This document shows, in pieces, positions 33,520 through 43,291 of a DNA stretch of 64,000 bases. Source of the DNA: Acidimicrobiales bacterium (GTDB lineage Bacteria; Actinomycetota; Acidimicrobiia; Acidimicrobiales; Iamiaceae); NCBI GenBank assembly GCA_030447445.1, contig JAUJOW010000003.1, positions 51,698-115,697 of the forward strand, written 5' to 3'. The notes under the pieces are model-generated. The model made no database searches and had not been told where the DNA came from. It saw only the letters and a program-made list of their open reading frames with translations. The position numbers were made by a program, and so were the translations under genes. How positions within the stretch are numbered: the first letter of the stretch is position 1; every line of letters starts with the position of its first letter.

Positions 33520-34404
33520 TCAACCCTCGCCGGCCCGAGCGGCGGCGAGGGCCTCGGCCCGTCGCGCCAGGGCGGGGGCGTCGAGCGCGTCGCAGAGTGC
33601 CTCGAACCCGTCGGTCGGGCCTCGCCATTCCAGCTCATCCACGTCGTCGGCCACCGGGGCGTCCCGCTCGAGGGTGGCGATCCGCCGGAACAGCAGGGCC
33701 AGGTCGAGGTGGTCCCGGAGCGTCACGGCCAGCCGGCCGGCGGCCCGCACGTCGACCCCCCAGTCCACCGCCGTGGCCGGCACGGCCTCGAGGTGGTGCC
33801 ACCGGTCGAGCACGGCGGCGGCCGACCGCGCCCCCCACCCGGGCAGGCCGGGGAAGCCGTCGGCGCTGTCGCCGACGAGGGCCAGGTAGTCGGGGATCGA
33901 AGCCGGTTCTATGCCGAACTTGGCCCGGACGCCATCGGCATCGAGGACGGTGCGGCGGCGACGGTCGAGCTGGACGACCTTCCCGCCCACGCACTGCCCG
34001 AGGTCCTTGTCGGGCGTGCAGATCAGCACCTGCTCGACCCGCTCGTCGGCGGCGGCCAGGGCGGCGGCGGCGGACAGGGCGTCGTCGGCCTCGTACTCCA
34101 CCATGGGCCACACGACGAACCCCGCCGCCACCAACGCCTCCTCGACGAGCGGGAACTGGGCCAGGAGTGTGGGGTCGACGCCCTCCCCCGTCTTGTACCC
34201 GGCCCACAGGTCGTTGCGGAACGACTCGATGACGTGATCGGTGGCCACGCCCAGGTGGGTGGCCCCCTCCTCGACCATGTTGAGGACCGAGCCCACCACG
34301 CCCCTGGTGGCGGCCACCTCCCGGCCGTCGCCGGTGACGTGGGAGGGCACCGCGAAGTGGTGTCGGAAGAGCTCGTAGGTGCCGTCGACGAGGTGCACCC
34401 GCAT
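33520..34404 (-). CDS. Standalone 5'-3' exonuclease (FEN/PolI-N domain)
   Basis: MRVHLVDGTYELFRHHFAVP...VEYEADDALSAAAALAA...ICTPDKDLGQCV...DYLALVGDSADGFPGLPGWGARSAAAVL. Confidence 0.9.
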   Translation of the reverse strand: MRVHLVDGTYELFRHHFAVPSHVTGDGREVAATRGVVGSVLNMVEEGATHLGVATDHVIESFRNDLWAGYKTGEGVDPTLLAQFPLVEEALVAAGFVVWPMVEYEADDALSAAAALAAADERVEQVLICTPDKDLGQCVGGKVVQLDRRRRTVLDADGVRAKFGIEPASIPDYLALVGDSADGFPGLPGWGARSAAAVLDRWHHLEAVPATAVDWGVDVRAAGRLAVTLRDHLDLALLFRRIATLERDAPVADDVDELEWRGPTDGFEALCDALDAPALARRAEALAAARAGEG

Positions 34405-34462
34405 GGGCTCGCACGCTACGCCGCTGTGCCGGCGCTCCTCTCCCGACGGGTAGCGTGCGGCC

Positions 34463-34771
34463 ATGGACCCGGCCGACAACGAACGGGCCGAGGTCATCAT
34501 GGCCGCCGCCGAGCGCGTCGCCGCCGTGGTGGCCGACGGCGAGGAGGCGTTGCAGCGGAGCCCGGACCGCCAGCGGGAGCTGTGCGAGCTGGTGGAACTG
34601 ATCGGTGGCGCCGCCGCCGGCATGGGTGAGGAGGGGCGGGGCAACCGACCCGACGTCGACTGGGCAGCGGCGGCCCGGCTGGCCGACCCGGTCACCGACC
34701 CCGGTGAGCTGTGGCACCGGGCCTCGGTGCAGGTTCCCGGGCTGGCTCGCGAGATCGCCACCCAAGCCTGA
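34463..34771 (+). CDS. Hypothetical protein
   Basis: ATG start; MDPADNERAEVIMAAAERVAAVVADGEEALQRSPDRQRELCELVELIGG. Confidence 0.45.
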   Translation: MDPADNERAEVIMAAAERVAAVVADGEEALQRSPDRQRELCELVELIGGAAAGMGEEGRGNRPDVDWAAAARLADPVTDPGELWHRASVQVPGLAREIATQA

Positions 34772-34818
34772 GTCGCAGCCGCTCCTGATGATGCCGGTGA
34801 CGCGGTAGGCTACTCATC

Positions 34819-35076
34819 ATGCGCACCACGGTCGCCATCGACGACGAGCTGCTGGCGGCGGCCAAGCACCGGGCCCGCCTCCGCGGCGAGACCCTCGGCC
34901 AAGTGGTCGAGGCCGCCCTCCGTCGGGAACTGGCAGCCAACGGCGCGCCCGGCGAGGCGCCGCCGATCCCGGTGTTCACCGGTGGCACGGGACCACGTCG
35001 TGGCATCGACCTCGAGTCCAACCGGGCGCTGCACGAGGCTCTCGACGACGACCTCGACCTCGATCGCCGACGCTGA
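34819..35076 (+). CDS. VapB-like antitoxin (ribbon-helix-helix)
   Basis: [38 protein letters not shown]. Confidence 0.85.
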   Translation: MRTTVAIDDELLAAAKHRARLRGETLGQVVEAALRRELAANGAPGEAPPIPVFTGGTGPRRGIDLESNRALHEALDDDLDLDRRR

Positions 35077-35079
35077 GGG

Positions 35080-35508
35080 GTGCTCGTCCTCGACGTCAAC
35101 GTCGTGCTGGCCGCCCACCGTGGCGACCACCCCCGCCATGACGTGGTCCGACGGTGGTTCGACGCGCTGGTCGCCACCGACGGCGATTTCGGGGTTCCCG
35201 ACACGGTGTGGGCGTCGTTCCTCCGCCTCGCCACCAACCGCCGCATCTTCGTCGTGCCCACCCCCCTCGGGGAAGCCTTCGCCTTCATCGCAGCCACCAT
35301 CGCGCAGGGCCGCCATCTCCCCGTCCATCCCGGTCCCCGCCACCTCACCCTCGTCCGTCGGCTCTGCGAGGAGGCCGACGCCACCGGCGACCTCGTGCCT
35401 GACGCCGTGCTCGGCGCCATCGCCCTCGAACACGGCGCGACGGTGGCAACCCTCGACCGGGACTTCAGCCGCTTCTCATCGGTCCGCCACCTGCGCCCCG
35501 AAGGGTGA
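35080..35508 (+). CDS. VapC-like PIN-domain toxin
   Basis: GTG start; [30 protein letters not shown]...[34 protein letters not shown]. Confidence 0.88.
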   Translation: MLVLDVNVVLAAHRGDHPRHDVVRRWFDALVATDGDFGVPDTVWASFLRLATNRRIFVVPTPLGEAFAFIAATIAQGRHLPVHPGPRHLTLVRRLCEEADATGDLVPDAVLGAIALEHGATVATLDRDFSRFSSVRHLRPEG

Positions 35509-35523
35509 CCAGACGCCGGGCGG

Positions 35524-35745
35524 TTACTCCTCGACCAGCTCATGAGCGTCCCGAAGGCCGTCTTGGGATGGATGAAGGCCACCGTCGTGCCCCGGACCCC
35601 GGACGGGGGGCGTCGTCGATCACCCGACCCCCGTTGTCCTTCACGGATTGGAGGGCGACGGCGCAGTCCGCCACCCGGTAGGCGATGTGGTGGATGCCTT
35701 CGCCCTTGCGCTCGAGGTACCTGGCCACCGGGGAGTCGTCGCTGG
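35524..35745 (-). pseudogene. 3'-terminal fragment of methylmalonyl-CoA epimerase (duplicate of 37814-38037)
   Basis: Near-identical DNA to the intact epimerase 3' end; encodes SDDSPVARYLERKGEGIHHIAYRVADCAVALQSVKDNGGRVIDDAPRPG. Confidence 0.9.
35557..35745. repeat. Direct repeat copy 1 (189 bp)
   Basis: By eye matches 37848-38037 apart from one G deletion (ccccggacccc vs ccccgggacccc). Confidence 0.9.
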
Positions 35746-36612
35746 CCGCCGTGAATGTGAGCGGCACGAGGGCGGCGACGGCCACCGCAGGCGGGATCCC
35801 TCCCTCGCCGGGACCGGCGGCGGCGGCCAGGCGCACCAGCCGGGCAGCCGGCCATCGCAGCACCCCACGCCAACCCCGCTGCCACACCGGGAAGCGGGCC
35901 TGCCCAGCGGCGCGCAGAAGCGGCACCCAGGGGCGAGACCGGGGAAGGTCCAACGCCAACTGGCGACGGAGGACGAGGACGGTACGAAGGTCCTGGAGGG
36001 TCACGGCGAACCTGAGCTGGCCGACCAGCGACGTGCGCCGTTCAGCCTCCTCGAGCGACACGCCGGCCACTCCGGTCAGCCCGACGGCGACGAGAGCTCC
36101 GGCGGCGGCCAGCGCCACCAGATCGACGGGACGGACATCGAGCGGCCACAGTGCCAGTCCACCGACCAACGAGGTCGGCGAGGGAGCCGCCGGCCGGACG
36201 CCACGAGGGCGGTGCCCACCCCCAACCCGGTGACGGTGACGGCGTACAGGGCTCCGGCGGCCACCCACTCAACCGCCGCCGCCGGCAACCGGCGACCGGC
36301 GAACTGGCCGGTGGTCGCTCCCACCGCACCGGCGGCGAACACCGCGAAGCGGAGCTGGCGGCGGGCCGGCGGGCGTAGCGCCCGTCCCGGTCGACGGGGG
36401 CGAGGAGCACGCGACGAACCTGGCCGCTTCCACCGCCAGCGGCCGGCTCGGCTGCCCGACCGCAGCCCGACGGCGACGGCCACGGCGGCGACCACCCCGA
36501 GCACGGCGGGGCAGTCGGCCCGCACGTCGGTGACGGCGGCGGCGTCGAGGCGCCGTCGCCGATGACGGTGGGACACGGCCAGCACGCCGGCAGCGAGAGC
36601 CAACCCGGTCAC
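35746..36612 (-). pseudogene. Frameshifted membrane protein (ABC exporter permease-like), 3' end replaced by epimerase fragment
   Basis: QLRFAVFAAGAVGATTGQFAGRRLPAAAVEWVAAGALYAVTVTGLGVGTALVAS in one frame; LRFAVTLQDLRTVLVLRRQLALDLPRSRPWVPLLRAAGQ in another. Confidence 0.5.
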
Positions 36613-36821
36613 GTAGACTGGTAGAGGGCGTTCGATCCAGTGGATGGCGGCACCCGATGGCGGCGCCGGGCACCCCGGAGGTCCTCGACGACCGTGGCGG
36701 AGATCGGTAGGGCGACGGGCACGGCCGCTGACTACGTCGCTCCAGGAACCCGTCGTCGCCGCCGACTGACCCGCTCACCCGGCCAACCGGTGGCGCGGCT
36801 GGTCGACCCGTTCGCCGCCCG

Positions 36822-37736
36822 TCAGTCCAGATTGAGCTCCTCGAGAACGGCCCGCAGCTCGGGATCGTCGTCGACATCGGTGACCTGGGCGGCGGGCGGC
36901 GGCTCCACGTCGACCTCGGCTCCGAAGTCGTCGAGGGTCAGATCCCACTCGATCGTGATCTCCGCATCGAGGTCCCCGTCGATCGGGTCGGCGGGACGGA
37001 CCTCACCCCTGAGGTGCAGGCGCCGCACCCGGCCGTCGCCGTCGATGGCGACCTCACCGGTGACCTCGAGCTGGGAGTCGCCGGTGGCCCGGATCAGGTC
37101 GGCCACCGCCGCCCGGCGTTCGGCCGGGGCCCGGTCGACGACGTCGTCGGCGGCGGTGAACGTGAAGGTCCGCACCGGCACGCCTGCGACCCGGTCGGTG
37201 CCCTTCCCCCGCACGTCGGTCGCCCCGCGGAGGTAGTAGAGGAGGTCGTAGGGCACGTCGCGCTCGAAGTCGAAGTCGATCCCGGCCACGTCGTCCGCCT
37301 TGGTGACATGGATCCACGACACGCCCTCCGGCAATGCCTCGGTGGCGGCGCCCTCGAGCTTGAGCCAGGCGTCGTCTCGGTCGAGGCGCAGCTTCACCCC
37401 TCGATCGGTGGAGGTGAGGTCGACCTCGATCCTCGGGACCTTCCGGTCGACGGCTCCGGCCACGCCGAGCCGCTCCGGTCCCGTCGGGGCGTCGACGGTG
37501 GCCTCGGCCTCGAACGACGAGCGAGGCTGGGTGGTCGTCGTCCGGAGCGCCCGTTCGAGCGCCTCGACGGCGGCCTCGCCCGAGACTGGGGGTGGGGCCT
37601 CGGTGGGCTCGTCCCCGGCGCCAGCCGAGCCGTCGTTGGTGACCCCACAGGCCGGGGCGGCGAGGAGGACGGCACCGACAAGGGCGGCGGTGAGGCGGCG
37701 GCGTGACCGGACGGGCGCTGCGGTGGTGATGGGCAT
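36822..37736 (-). CDS. LppX/LprG-like lipoprotein
   Basis: Lipobox LLAAPAC; SSFEAEATVDAPTGPERLGVAGAVDRKVPRIEVDL...VPVRTFTFTAADDVVDRAPAERRAAVADL. Confidence 0.6.
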   Translation of the reverse strand: MPITTAAPVRSRRRLTAALVGAVLLAAPACGVTNDGSAGAGDEPTEAPPPVSGEAAVEALERALRTTTTQPRSSFEAEATVDAPTGPERLGVAGAVDRKVPRIEVDLTSTDRGVKLRLDRDDAWLKLEGAATEALPEGVSWIHVTKADDVAGIDFDFERDVPYDLLYYLRGATDVRGKGTDRVAGVPVRTFTFTAADDVVDRAPAERRAAVADLIRATGDSQLEVTGEVAIDGDGRVRRLHLRGEVRPADPIDGDLDAEITIEWDLTLDDFGAEVDVEPPPAAQVTDVDDDPELRAVLEELNLD

Positions 37737-37813
37737 GGTGTGATCCTGCCCAACCTTCCCCGAGAGCCCACGGGGAGGCGTCCCCCATCGGCCCGACCGG
37801 TCACCGCCGGGCG

Positions 37814-38290
37814 CTACTCCTCGACGAGCTCGATGAGGGTGCCGAACGCCGTCTTGGGATGGATGAAGGCCACCGTCGTGCCCCGGGACCCCGGACGGGG
37901 GGCGTCGTCGATCACCCGACCCCCGTTGTCCTTCACGGATTGGAGGGCGACGGCGCAGTCCGCCACCCGGTAGGCGATGTGGTGGATGCCTTCGCCCTTG
38001 CGCTCGAGGTACCTGGCCACCGGGGAGTCGTCGCTGGTGGGCGTGAGGAGCTGCACGTAGCTCTCCGCCACGGCCAGCAGCACCTCCTCCACCCCGTCGC
38101 TCTCGACCACCTCGCGGTGCTCGACGACGGCGCCGAAGGTCTCACGGTAGTAGTCGACGGCGGCACCGAGGTCGTGCACGGCGATGGCCACGTGGTCGAT
38201 CTCGGTGAGCAGGGGGCCGGTCACCTGACCGCCCTGAGCGGCCTCGCGCTCGGCGTCGGTCTCGTGGGGGTCCCGGGCGGTCACTGGCAT
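37814..38290 (-). CDS. Methylmalonyl-CoA (ethylmalonyl-CoA) epimerase
   Basis: LLTEIDHVAIAVHDLGAAVDYYRETFGAVVEHREVVESDGVEEVLLAVAESYVQLLTPTSDDSPVARYLERKGEGIHHIAYRV. Confidence 0.94.
   Translation of the reverse strand: MPVTARDPHETDAEREAAQGGQVTGPLLTEIDHVAIAVHDLGAAVDYYRETFGAVVEHREVVESDGVEEVLLAVAESYVQLLTPTSDDSPVARYLERKGEGIHHIAYRVADCAVALQSVKDNGGRVIDDAPRPGSRGTTVAFIHPKTAFGTLIELVEE
37848..38037. repeat. Direct repeat copy 2 (190 bp), inside the intact epimerase gene
   Basis: Same orientation and near-identical to 35557-35745. Confidence 0.9.
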
Positions 38291-38319
38291 TGGTCGTCCT
38301 CTCGGTCAGGCCTGGTCGA

Positions 38320-39660
38320 TCAGGCGCCGTGGCGGCGGAACAAGGTGATGCGGTCCTCGCCCACCTGGGCGCGGAAGGCGGGGTCGTCGATGCCCTCCCC
38401 TTCGGCCGGGGCCAGGCAGAGCACGCCGATCTTGCCCTCGTGGACGTTGCGGTGCACCGCCGAGGCGGCGTCACCGACCGCCTCGAGCGGGTGGACGGCC
38501 GACAGGATGGGTTGGATGCGCCCCTCGCAGATGAGGCGGTTGGCCTCCCAGGCCTCCCGGTAGTTGGCGAAGTGGGAGCTGACGATGCTCTTGAGCTTCA
38601 TCCAGAGGTGGCGGTTGTCGTACTCGATCATGTAGCCGCTCGTGGCGGCGCAGGTGACGACCTTGCCACCGCGGGCGGCCACGAACACCGAGGCCCCCAT
38701 GGTCTGGCGGCCGGGATGCTCGAAGACGATGTCGGGGTCCCGCCCGGCGAGGGCCCGGACGTCCTTGCCGAAGCGGCGCCACTCCTTCTCGTCCTGGGTG
38801 TGCTCGTCGGCCCAGAAGCGGTAGCCGGCGGCCTTGCGGTCGATGACGGCCTCGCAACCGAGCTCCTGCAGCAGCTCCACCTTCGACGCCGACGACACCA
38901 CGCCCACCGGCGTGCCGCCGCCGTTGAGCACGTACTGCACGGCGTAGCCACCGAGGCCGCCCGAGGCCCCCCAGATCAGCACCACGTCGCCCTGCTTCAT
39001 GGCTCCGGCGTTGTGGCTCACGAGCATCCGGTAGCTGGTGGAGTTGGTGAGCGCGTTGCAGGCCGCCTCCTCCCAGGAGAGGTGGCGGGGCTTCGGCATG
39101 AGCTGGTTGGCCTTGACCACGGCGAGGTCGGCGAGGCCACCGAAGTTGGACTCGAAGCCCCAGATGCGCTGGTTGGTGGCCAGCATCGAGTCGTCATGGG
39201 CCGACGGGTCCTGGTCGTCCACGTGGTTGCAGTGGATGGTCACCCGATCTCCCGGTGACCAGTTGCGCACCGCGGAGCCGACCCGCAGGACCACCCCGGA
39301 GCCGTCCGAGCCGACCACGTGGTAGGGCTGGGCGTGCCGAGCCCCCCAGGCCGACTCCTTGGCCAGGCGGTCGAGGAACCCGAAGGTGGGCAGCGGCTCG
39401 AAGATCGACGTCCACACCGTGTTGAAGTTGATGGCGCTGGCCATCACGGCCACGTAGACCTCGTCGGGGGCCAGCTCCGGGGTGGGCACCTCGTCGACGT
39501 GCAGCGACTTGCGGGGGTCCTTGTCGGCCGAGTCGAGCCCGTCGAACATGTCGACCTCGTCGCGCTTCACGAAGGCGGCCCGGTACGACTCCGGCACCGG
39601 CAGGTTGGCGAGCTCCTCTCCAGCGGCGCCGGCCTGGATCGCTTCGAGGATCTGGTGCAT
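38320..39660 (-). CDS. ccr: Crotonyl-CoA carboxylase/reductase
   Basis: VAVMASAINFNTVWTSIFEPLPTFGFLDRLAKESAWGARHAQPYHVVGSDGSGVVLRVG...WGFESNFGGLADLAVVKANQLMPKPRHLSWEEAAC...GGRVVTCAATSGY-like motif. Confidence 0.94.
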   Translation of the reverse strand: MHQILEAIQAGAAGEELANLPVPESYRAAFVKRDEVDMFDGLDSADKDPRKSLHVDEVPTPELAPDEVYVAVMASAINFNTVWTSIFEPLPTFGFLDRLAKESAWGARHAQPYHVVGSDGSGVVLRVGSAVRNWSPGDRVTIHCNHVDDQDPSAHDDSMLATNQRIWGFESNFGGLADLAVVKANQLMPKPRHLSWEEAACNALTNSTSYRMLVSHNAGAMKQGDVVLIWGASGGLGGYAVQYVLNGGGTPVGVVSSASKVELLQELGCEAVIDRKAAGYRFWADEHTQDEKEWRRFGKDVRALAGRDPDIVFEHPGRQTMGASVFVAARGGKVVTCAATSGYMIEYDNRHLWMKLKSIVSSHFANYREAWEANRLICEGRIQPILSAVHPLEAVGDAASAVHRNVHEGKIGVLCLAPAEGEGIDDPAFRAQVGEDRITLFRRHGA

Positions 39661-39814
39661 GGCCGGATCCTAGGGAAGGCCGCCGCGGTCGACCCAACCC
39701 CCATGCCGTTCGGGCGGTTCGCGCACCACGTGACCCTGCGAGCGGTCTGGTACCGGCGCGTAGACTGCCGCCCGATCAAAGGGCTGGTTCGACCACGAGG
39801 GCGAGGGACTTGAG

Positions 39815-40954
39815 ATGGCGCTGCTGACACCCGAGGAGATCGAGACCAAGGAGTTCCCGGTCGGGCTGCGGGGCTATGACCGGGACGAGGTGTCGAGCTT
39901 CCTCGCCCAGGTGGCAGCCGACTTCCGGGCGTCGCTGGAGCAGGCCGGGACGGCGCTCTCCGACGGCGGCGGGAGCGCCCGTGACCCGTCTTGGGCGGGG
40001 GGCGGGACCGACGACACCGATCGGATGGTCGCCGAGGCCGAGGCGCGGGCGGCCGACATCCTGGCCGAGGCCGAGCGCCAGGCCACCGAGATCACCCAGT
40101 CGGCCGAGGGACGAGCCACCGTGGTCATCGCCCAAGCCGAGGCCCGCGCCCGTGACCTGGCCGAGGAGGCCGACGGTCGTCTCGCCGCCGCCGAGGAGCT
40201 GGAGTCCCGAGCCAGTGCGCTCATGGCCCAGGCCGAGAGCCGGACCGAGGCCCCGGCGCCCGAACCGCAACCGGCGGCGACGGCGCCCACCGTCGATGAC
40301 TGGGCCCGCATGGGCGAGCAGGTGGCCGCCGTGATGAGGACCGCCGAGGAGCAGGCGGCCGCCCTCACCGCCGAGGCCGAGCAGGCCGCCACCGAGGCGC
40401 GGCGGGCAGCGGAGGCCCAGGCCGACCTGGCCAGGGTGGAGGCCGAGGCCTACGCCGCCGACCTGCGGGCCAACGCCGAGTCCTGGGCCGAGGCCCGCCA
40501 GGGCGAGTCCGACGCCGATCGCGAGGAGGCCCGGCGGGCCCTGGTCAAGGCGCAGGAAGACGCCCTCGCCCTCGTGGCCGACGCCCAGACCCGCGCCGAT
40601 CGCATGCTCGACGCCACCGAGCGGCGGGCTCAGGGGCGGGCTCAGGAAGTCCTCACAGAGGCCCGGGCCCAGCTCAACCACCTGGTCGAGAGCGAGCGGG
40701 TGACCCACGCTCGGCTGGTCGAGGCCCGCAACCACCTCCAGACCGCCATCGACGCCTTCGGCGCGAAGGAGCTGCCGATGCTCGACCCCGACGAGCCGAT
40801 GGTGAACCGTGACGATCCCTACGCCGCCAACGCCGGCGGCGATGGCGGCGACGCCGCTCCCACCGAGCCCACCGAGCCCACAGAGCCCACCGAGCTCACC
40901 GAGCTCACCGAGCTCACCGAGCTCAGCGAAGGCGGGGACCAGCCCGAGTTGTAG
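39815..40954 (+). CDS. DivIVA/Wag31-like coiled-coil protein
   Basis: LLTPEEIETKEFPVGLRGYDRDEVSSFLAQVAADF N-terminal DivIVA domain followed by a long Ala/Glu coiled coil. Confidence 0.85.
   Translation: MALLTPEEIETKEFPVGLRGYDRDEVSSFLAQVAADFRASLEQAGTALSDGGGSARDPSWAGGGTDDTDRMVAEAEARAADILAEAERQATEITQSAEGRATVVIAQAEARARDLAEEADGRLAAAEELESRASALMAQAESRTEAPAPEPQPAATAPTVDDWARMGEQVAAVMRTAEEQAAALTAEAEQAATEARRAAEAQADLARVEAEAYAADLRANAESWAEARQGESDADREEARRALVKAQEDALALVADAQTRADRMLDATERRAQGRAQEVLTEARAQLNHLVESERVTHARLVEARNHLQTAIDAFGAKELPMLDPDEPMVNRDDPYAANAGGDGGDAAPTEPTEPTEPTELTELTELTELSEGGDQPEL
40864..40926 (+). repeat. 9-bp tandem repeat (GAG CCC/CTC ACC)n in the 3' end of the DivIVA-like gene
   Basis: gagcccacc/gagctcacc units encoding EPTEPTEPTELTELTELTELSE. 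Confidence 0.9.
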
Positions 40955-41014
40955 CCCTGCCGGCGGCGGTCGGTACGCTCCTCGCACCACCTGTCGCCCA
41001 CGGGGAGTCGCCAC

Positions 41015-42199
41015 ATGGCCGGATCAGTCATCATCGCCGGTGCCCGCACGCCGATCGGCAAGCTGTCGGGAAGCTTCGCCTCCTTCAGCGGCGCCGACCT
41101 CGGCGGCTTCGCCATCAAGGCCGCCCTCGACCGAGCCGGCGTCTCACCCGACCAGGTCGACTACGTGTTCATGGGCCAGGTGCTCCAGGCCGGCACCGGC
41201 CAGATCCCGTCCCGCCAGGCGGCGGTCAAGGCCGGCATCCCCATGGGGGTGCCTTCCACCACGGTCAACAAGGTCTGCCTGTCGGGGCTTCACTCGATCT
41301 ACCTGGCCGACAAGCTGGTGCAGGACGGCGACGCCGACGTCGTCGTGGCCGGCGGCATGGAGTCCATGACCAACGCCCCCTACCTGCTGCCCGGCGCCCG
41401 GGCCGGGTACCGCCTGGGTGATCAGAAGGTCGTCGACTCGATGATGTACGACGGTCTGTTCTGCGCCTTCGACGTCTGCGCCATGGGTGCGGGCACCGAG
41501 AAGTACGCCGCCGCCGGCGGCCTCGAGCGGGTGCCCCAGGACGAGCTCGCCGCCGCCTCCCACGTGCGGGCGGCGACGGCGGCAAAGAACGGCCTGTTCG
41601 ACGACGAGATCGTCCCCGTCGAGGTGCCGCAGCGCAAGGGTGACCCGCTGGTGATCACCACCGACGAGGGGGTGCGGGGCGAGACCACGGCCGAGTCCCT
41701 CGCCGGCCTGCGCCCCGCCTTCGACAAGGCCGGCCACATCACCGCCGGCAACGCCAGCCAGATCTCCGACGGTGGCGCCGCCGTGGTCGTGACGTCCAAG
41801 GCCAAGGCCGACGAGCTCGGTGTCACCCCGCTCGGCGAGATCCTGGGCTACGGGCAGGTGGCGGGGCCCGACCCGTCGCTCCTGACCCAGCCGTCACGGG
41901 CCATCAAGGCCGCCCTCGACCGGACGAGCATGAGTGTCGGCGACCTCGAGCTGTTCGAGCTCAACGAGGCCTTCGCCGCCGTGGGCCTGGCCTCGATGGC
42001 CGACCTCGGCATCACCGACGAGGTCACCAACGTGAACGGTGGCGCCATCGCCCTCGGCCACCCCATCGGCATGTCCGGGACCCGCGTCGCGCTCACCTTG
42101 CTGCTCGAGCTGGCCCGCCGGGGTGGCGGCACCGGCACCGCCGCCCTCTGCGGGGGCGGCGGCCAGGGCGACGCCATCCTGCTCAAGACCGTCGCCTGA
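41015..42199 (+). CDS. Acetyl-CoA C-acetyltransferase (thiolase)
   Basis: VIIAGARTPIGKLSGSFASFSGADLGGFAIKAAL...VNKVCLSGLHSI...NVNGGAIALGHPIGMSGTRVALTL...ALCGGGGQGDA. Confidence 0.96.
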   Translation: MAGSVIIAGARTPIGKLSGSFASFSGADLGGFAIKAALDRAGVSPDQVDYVFMGQVLQAGTGQIPSRQAAVKAGIPMGVPSTTVNKVCLSGLHSIYLADKLVQDGDADVVVAGGMESMTNAPYLLPGARAGYRLGDQKVVDSMMYDGLFCAFDVCAMGAGTEKYAAAGGLERVPQDELAAASHVRAATAAKNGLFDDEIVPVEVPQRKGDPLVITTDEGVRGETTAESLAGLRPAFDKAGHITAGNASQISDGGAAVVVTSKAKADELGVTPLGEILGYGQVAGPDPSLLTQPSRAIKAALDRTSMSVGDLELFELNEAFAAVGLASMADLGITDEVTNVNGGAIALGHPIGMSGTRVALTLLLELARRGGGTGTAALCGGGGQGDAILLKTVA

Positions 42200-42222
42200 C
42201 CCTGCGACCCCGCTGAGCTCGC

Positions 42223-42825
42223 TCAGTCCACGTCTCGCCGGCCCTCCAGGGCGCGGCCGAGGGTGAGCTCGTCGGCGTACTCGAGATCACCGCCCACCGG
42301 GAGACCGCTGGCGATGCGGGTGACCCGCACGCCGAGCGGCTTGACGAGCCGGCCGATGTACATGGCCGTCGCCTCCCCCTCGATGTTGGGGTTGGTGCAG
42401 AGGATGACCTCGGTGACGCCCTCGCCGTCGAGCCGGCCGAGCAGCTCCTTCACCCGGAGCTGGTCGGGTCCGATCCCCTCGATCGGGCTGATGGCGCCCT
42501 GGAGCACGTGGTAGCGACCCCGGAACTCCTGGGTCTTCTCGACGGCCACGAGGTCGCGGGGCTCCTCGACGACGCACACCACGGTGGCGTCGCGTCGGTC
42601 GTCGGTGCAGATGCCGCACAGGTCGCCCTCGGAGACGTTGAAGCAGCGCTGGCACCACGCCACCCGGTCCCTGGCCTCGGCGATGCTGTGGGAGAGGCGA
42701 AGGGCGTCCTCCTTCGCCACCTTCAGCAGGTGGAATGCGATGCGTTGGGCTGACTTCGGACCCACGCCGGGCAGCCGTCCGAGCTCGTCGATGAGGTCCT
42801 GGACGGGACCGGCGTAGACGCCCAC
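42223..42825 (-). CDS. recR: Recombination protein RecR
   Basis: [27 protein letters not shown]...[22 protein letters not shown]...[46 protein letters not shown]. Confidence 0.97.
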   Translation of the reverse strand: MGVYAGPVQDLIDELGRLPGVGPKSAQRIAFHLLKVAKEDALRLSHSIAEARDRVAWCQRCFNVSEGDLCGICTDDRRDATVVCVVEEPRDLVAVEKTQEFRGRYHVLQGAISPIEGIGPDQLRVKELLGRLDGEGVTEVILCTNPNIEGEATAMYIGRLVKPLGVRVTRIASGLPVGGDLEYADELTLGRALEGRRDVD

Positions 42826-42834
42826 CCCCGCTGA

Positions 42835-43275
42835 TTACCCGTCGCCGCCGAGCAACCCGCCGAGGTCCATGCCGCCGAGCGAGCCGGCCTGGAGCTCGTG
42901 GACCTGTTCGACGGCATCGCGGACAGCGGCGAGGACGAGGTCCTCGAGCATGTCGACGTCGTTCGGGTCGACGGCGTCGGGCGAGATGGTGATCGACCGG
43001 AACTCCATGGCCCCGGTGACCTCGACCCGCACCACCCCGCCGCCGGCCACGCCCTCGACGGTGGTGGCGGCGGCCTCCTCCTGCGCCGCCGCCATCTGCT
43101 CTTGCATCTGGGAGGCCTGCTGGAAGAGCGCGTCCATGTCGAGACCACCCTCGCCCCCACCGAAGAGGGCGCCGAGCTCGGGCCCCTGCTCGACCCCGCC
43201 GGCCGGCTCGACCGGCACCGCTGGGGGGGAGACGTCGTCGGATGGGCGCGGGGTGGGGTCCTCGGGCGGGTTCAT
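42835..43275 (-). CDS. YbaB/EbfC nucleoid-associated protein
   Basis: ASQMQEQMAAAQEEAAATTVEGVAGGGVVRVEVTGAMEFRSITISPDAVDPNDVDMLEDLVLAAVRDAVEQ; between dnaX and recR. Confidence 0.93.
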   Translation of the reverse strand: MNPPEDPTPRPSDDVSPPAVPVEPAGGVEQGPELGALFGGGEGGLDMDALFQQASQMQEQMAAAQEEAAATTVEGVAGGGVVRVEVTGAMEFRSITISPDAVDPNDVDMLEDLVLAAVRDAVEQVHELQAGSLGGMDLGGLLGGDG

Positions 43276-43291
43276 CGGGGCGTGGGCACGG

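Noticed and set aside
35540-36268. Chimeric membrane protein-epimerase ORF as a functional fusion
   Set aside because: The epimerase part is only a C-terminal fragment and the frame changes again after APRPGS; better explained as a rearrangement remnant
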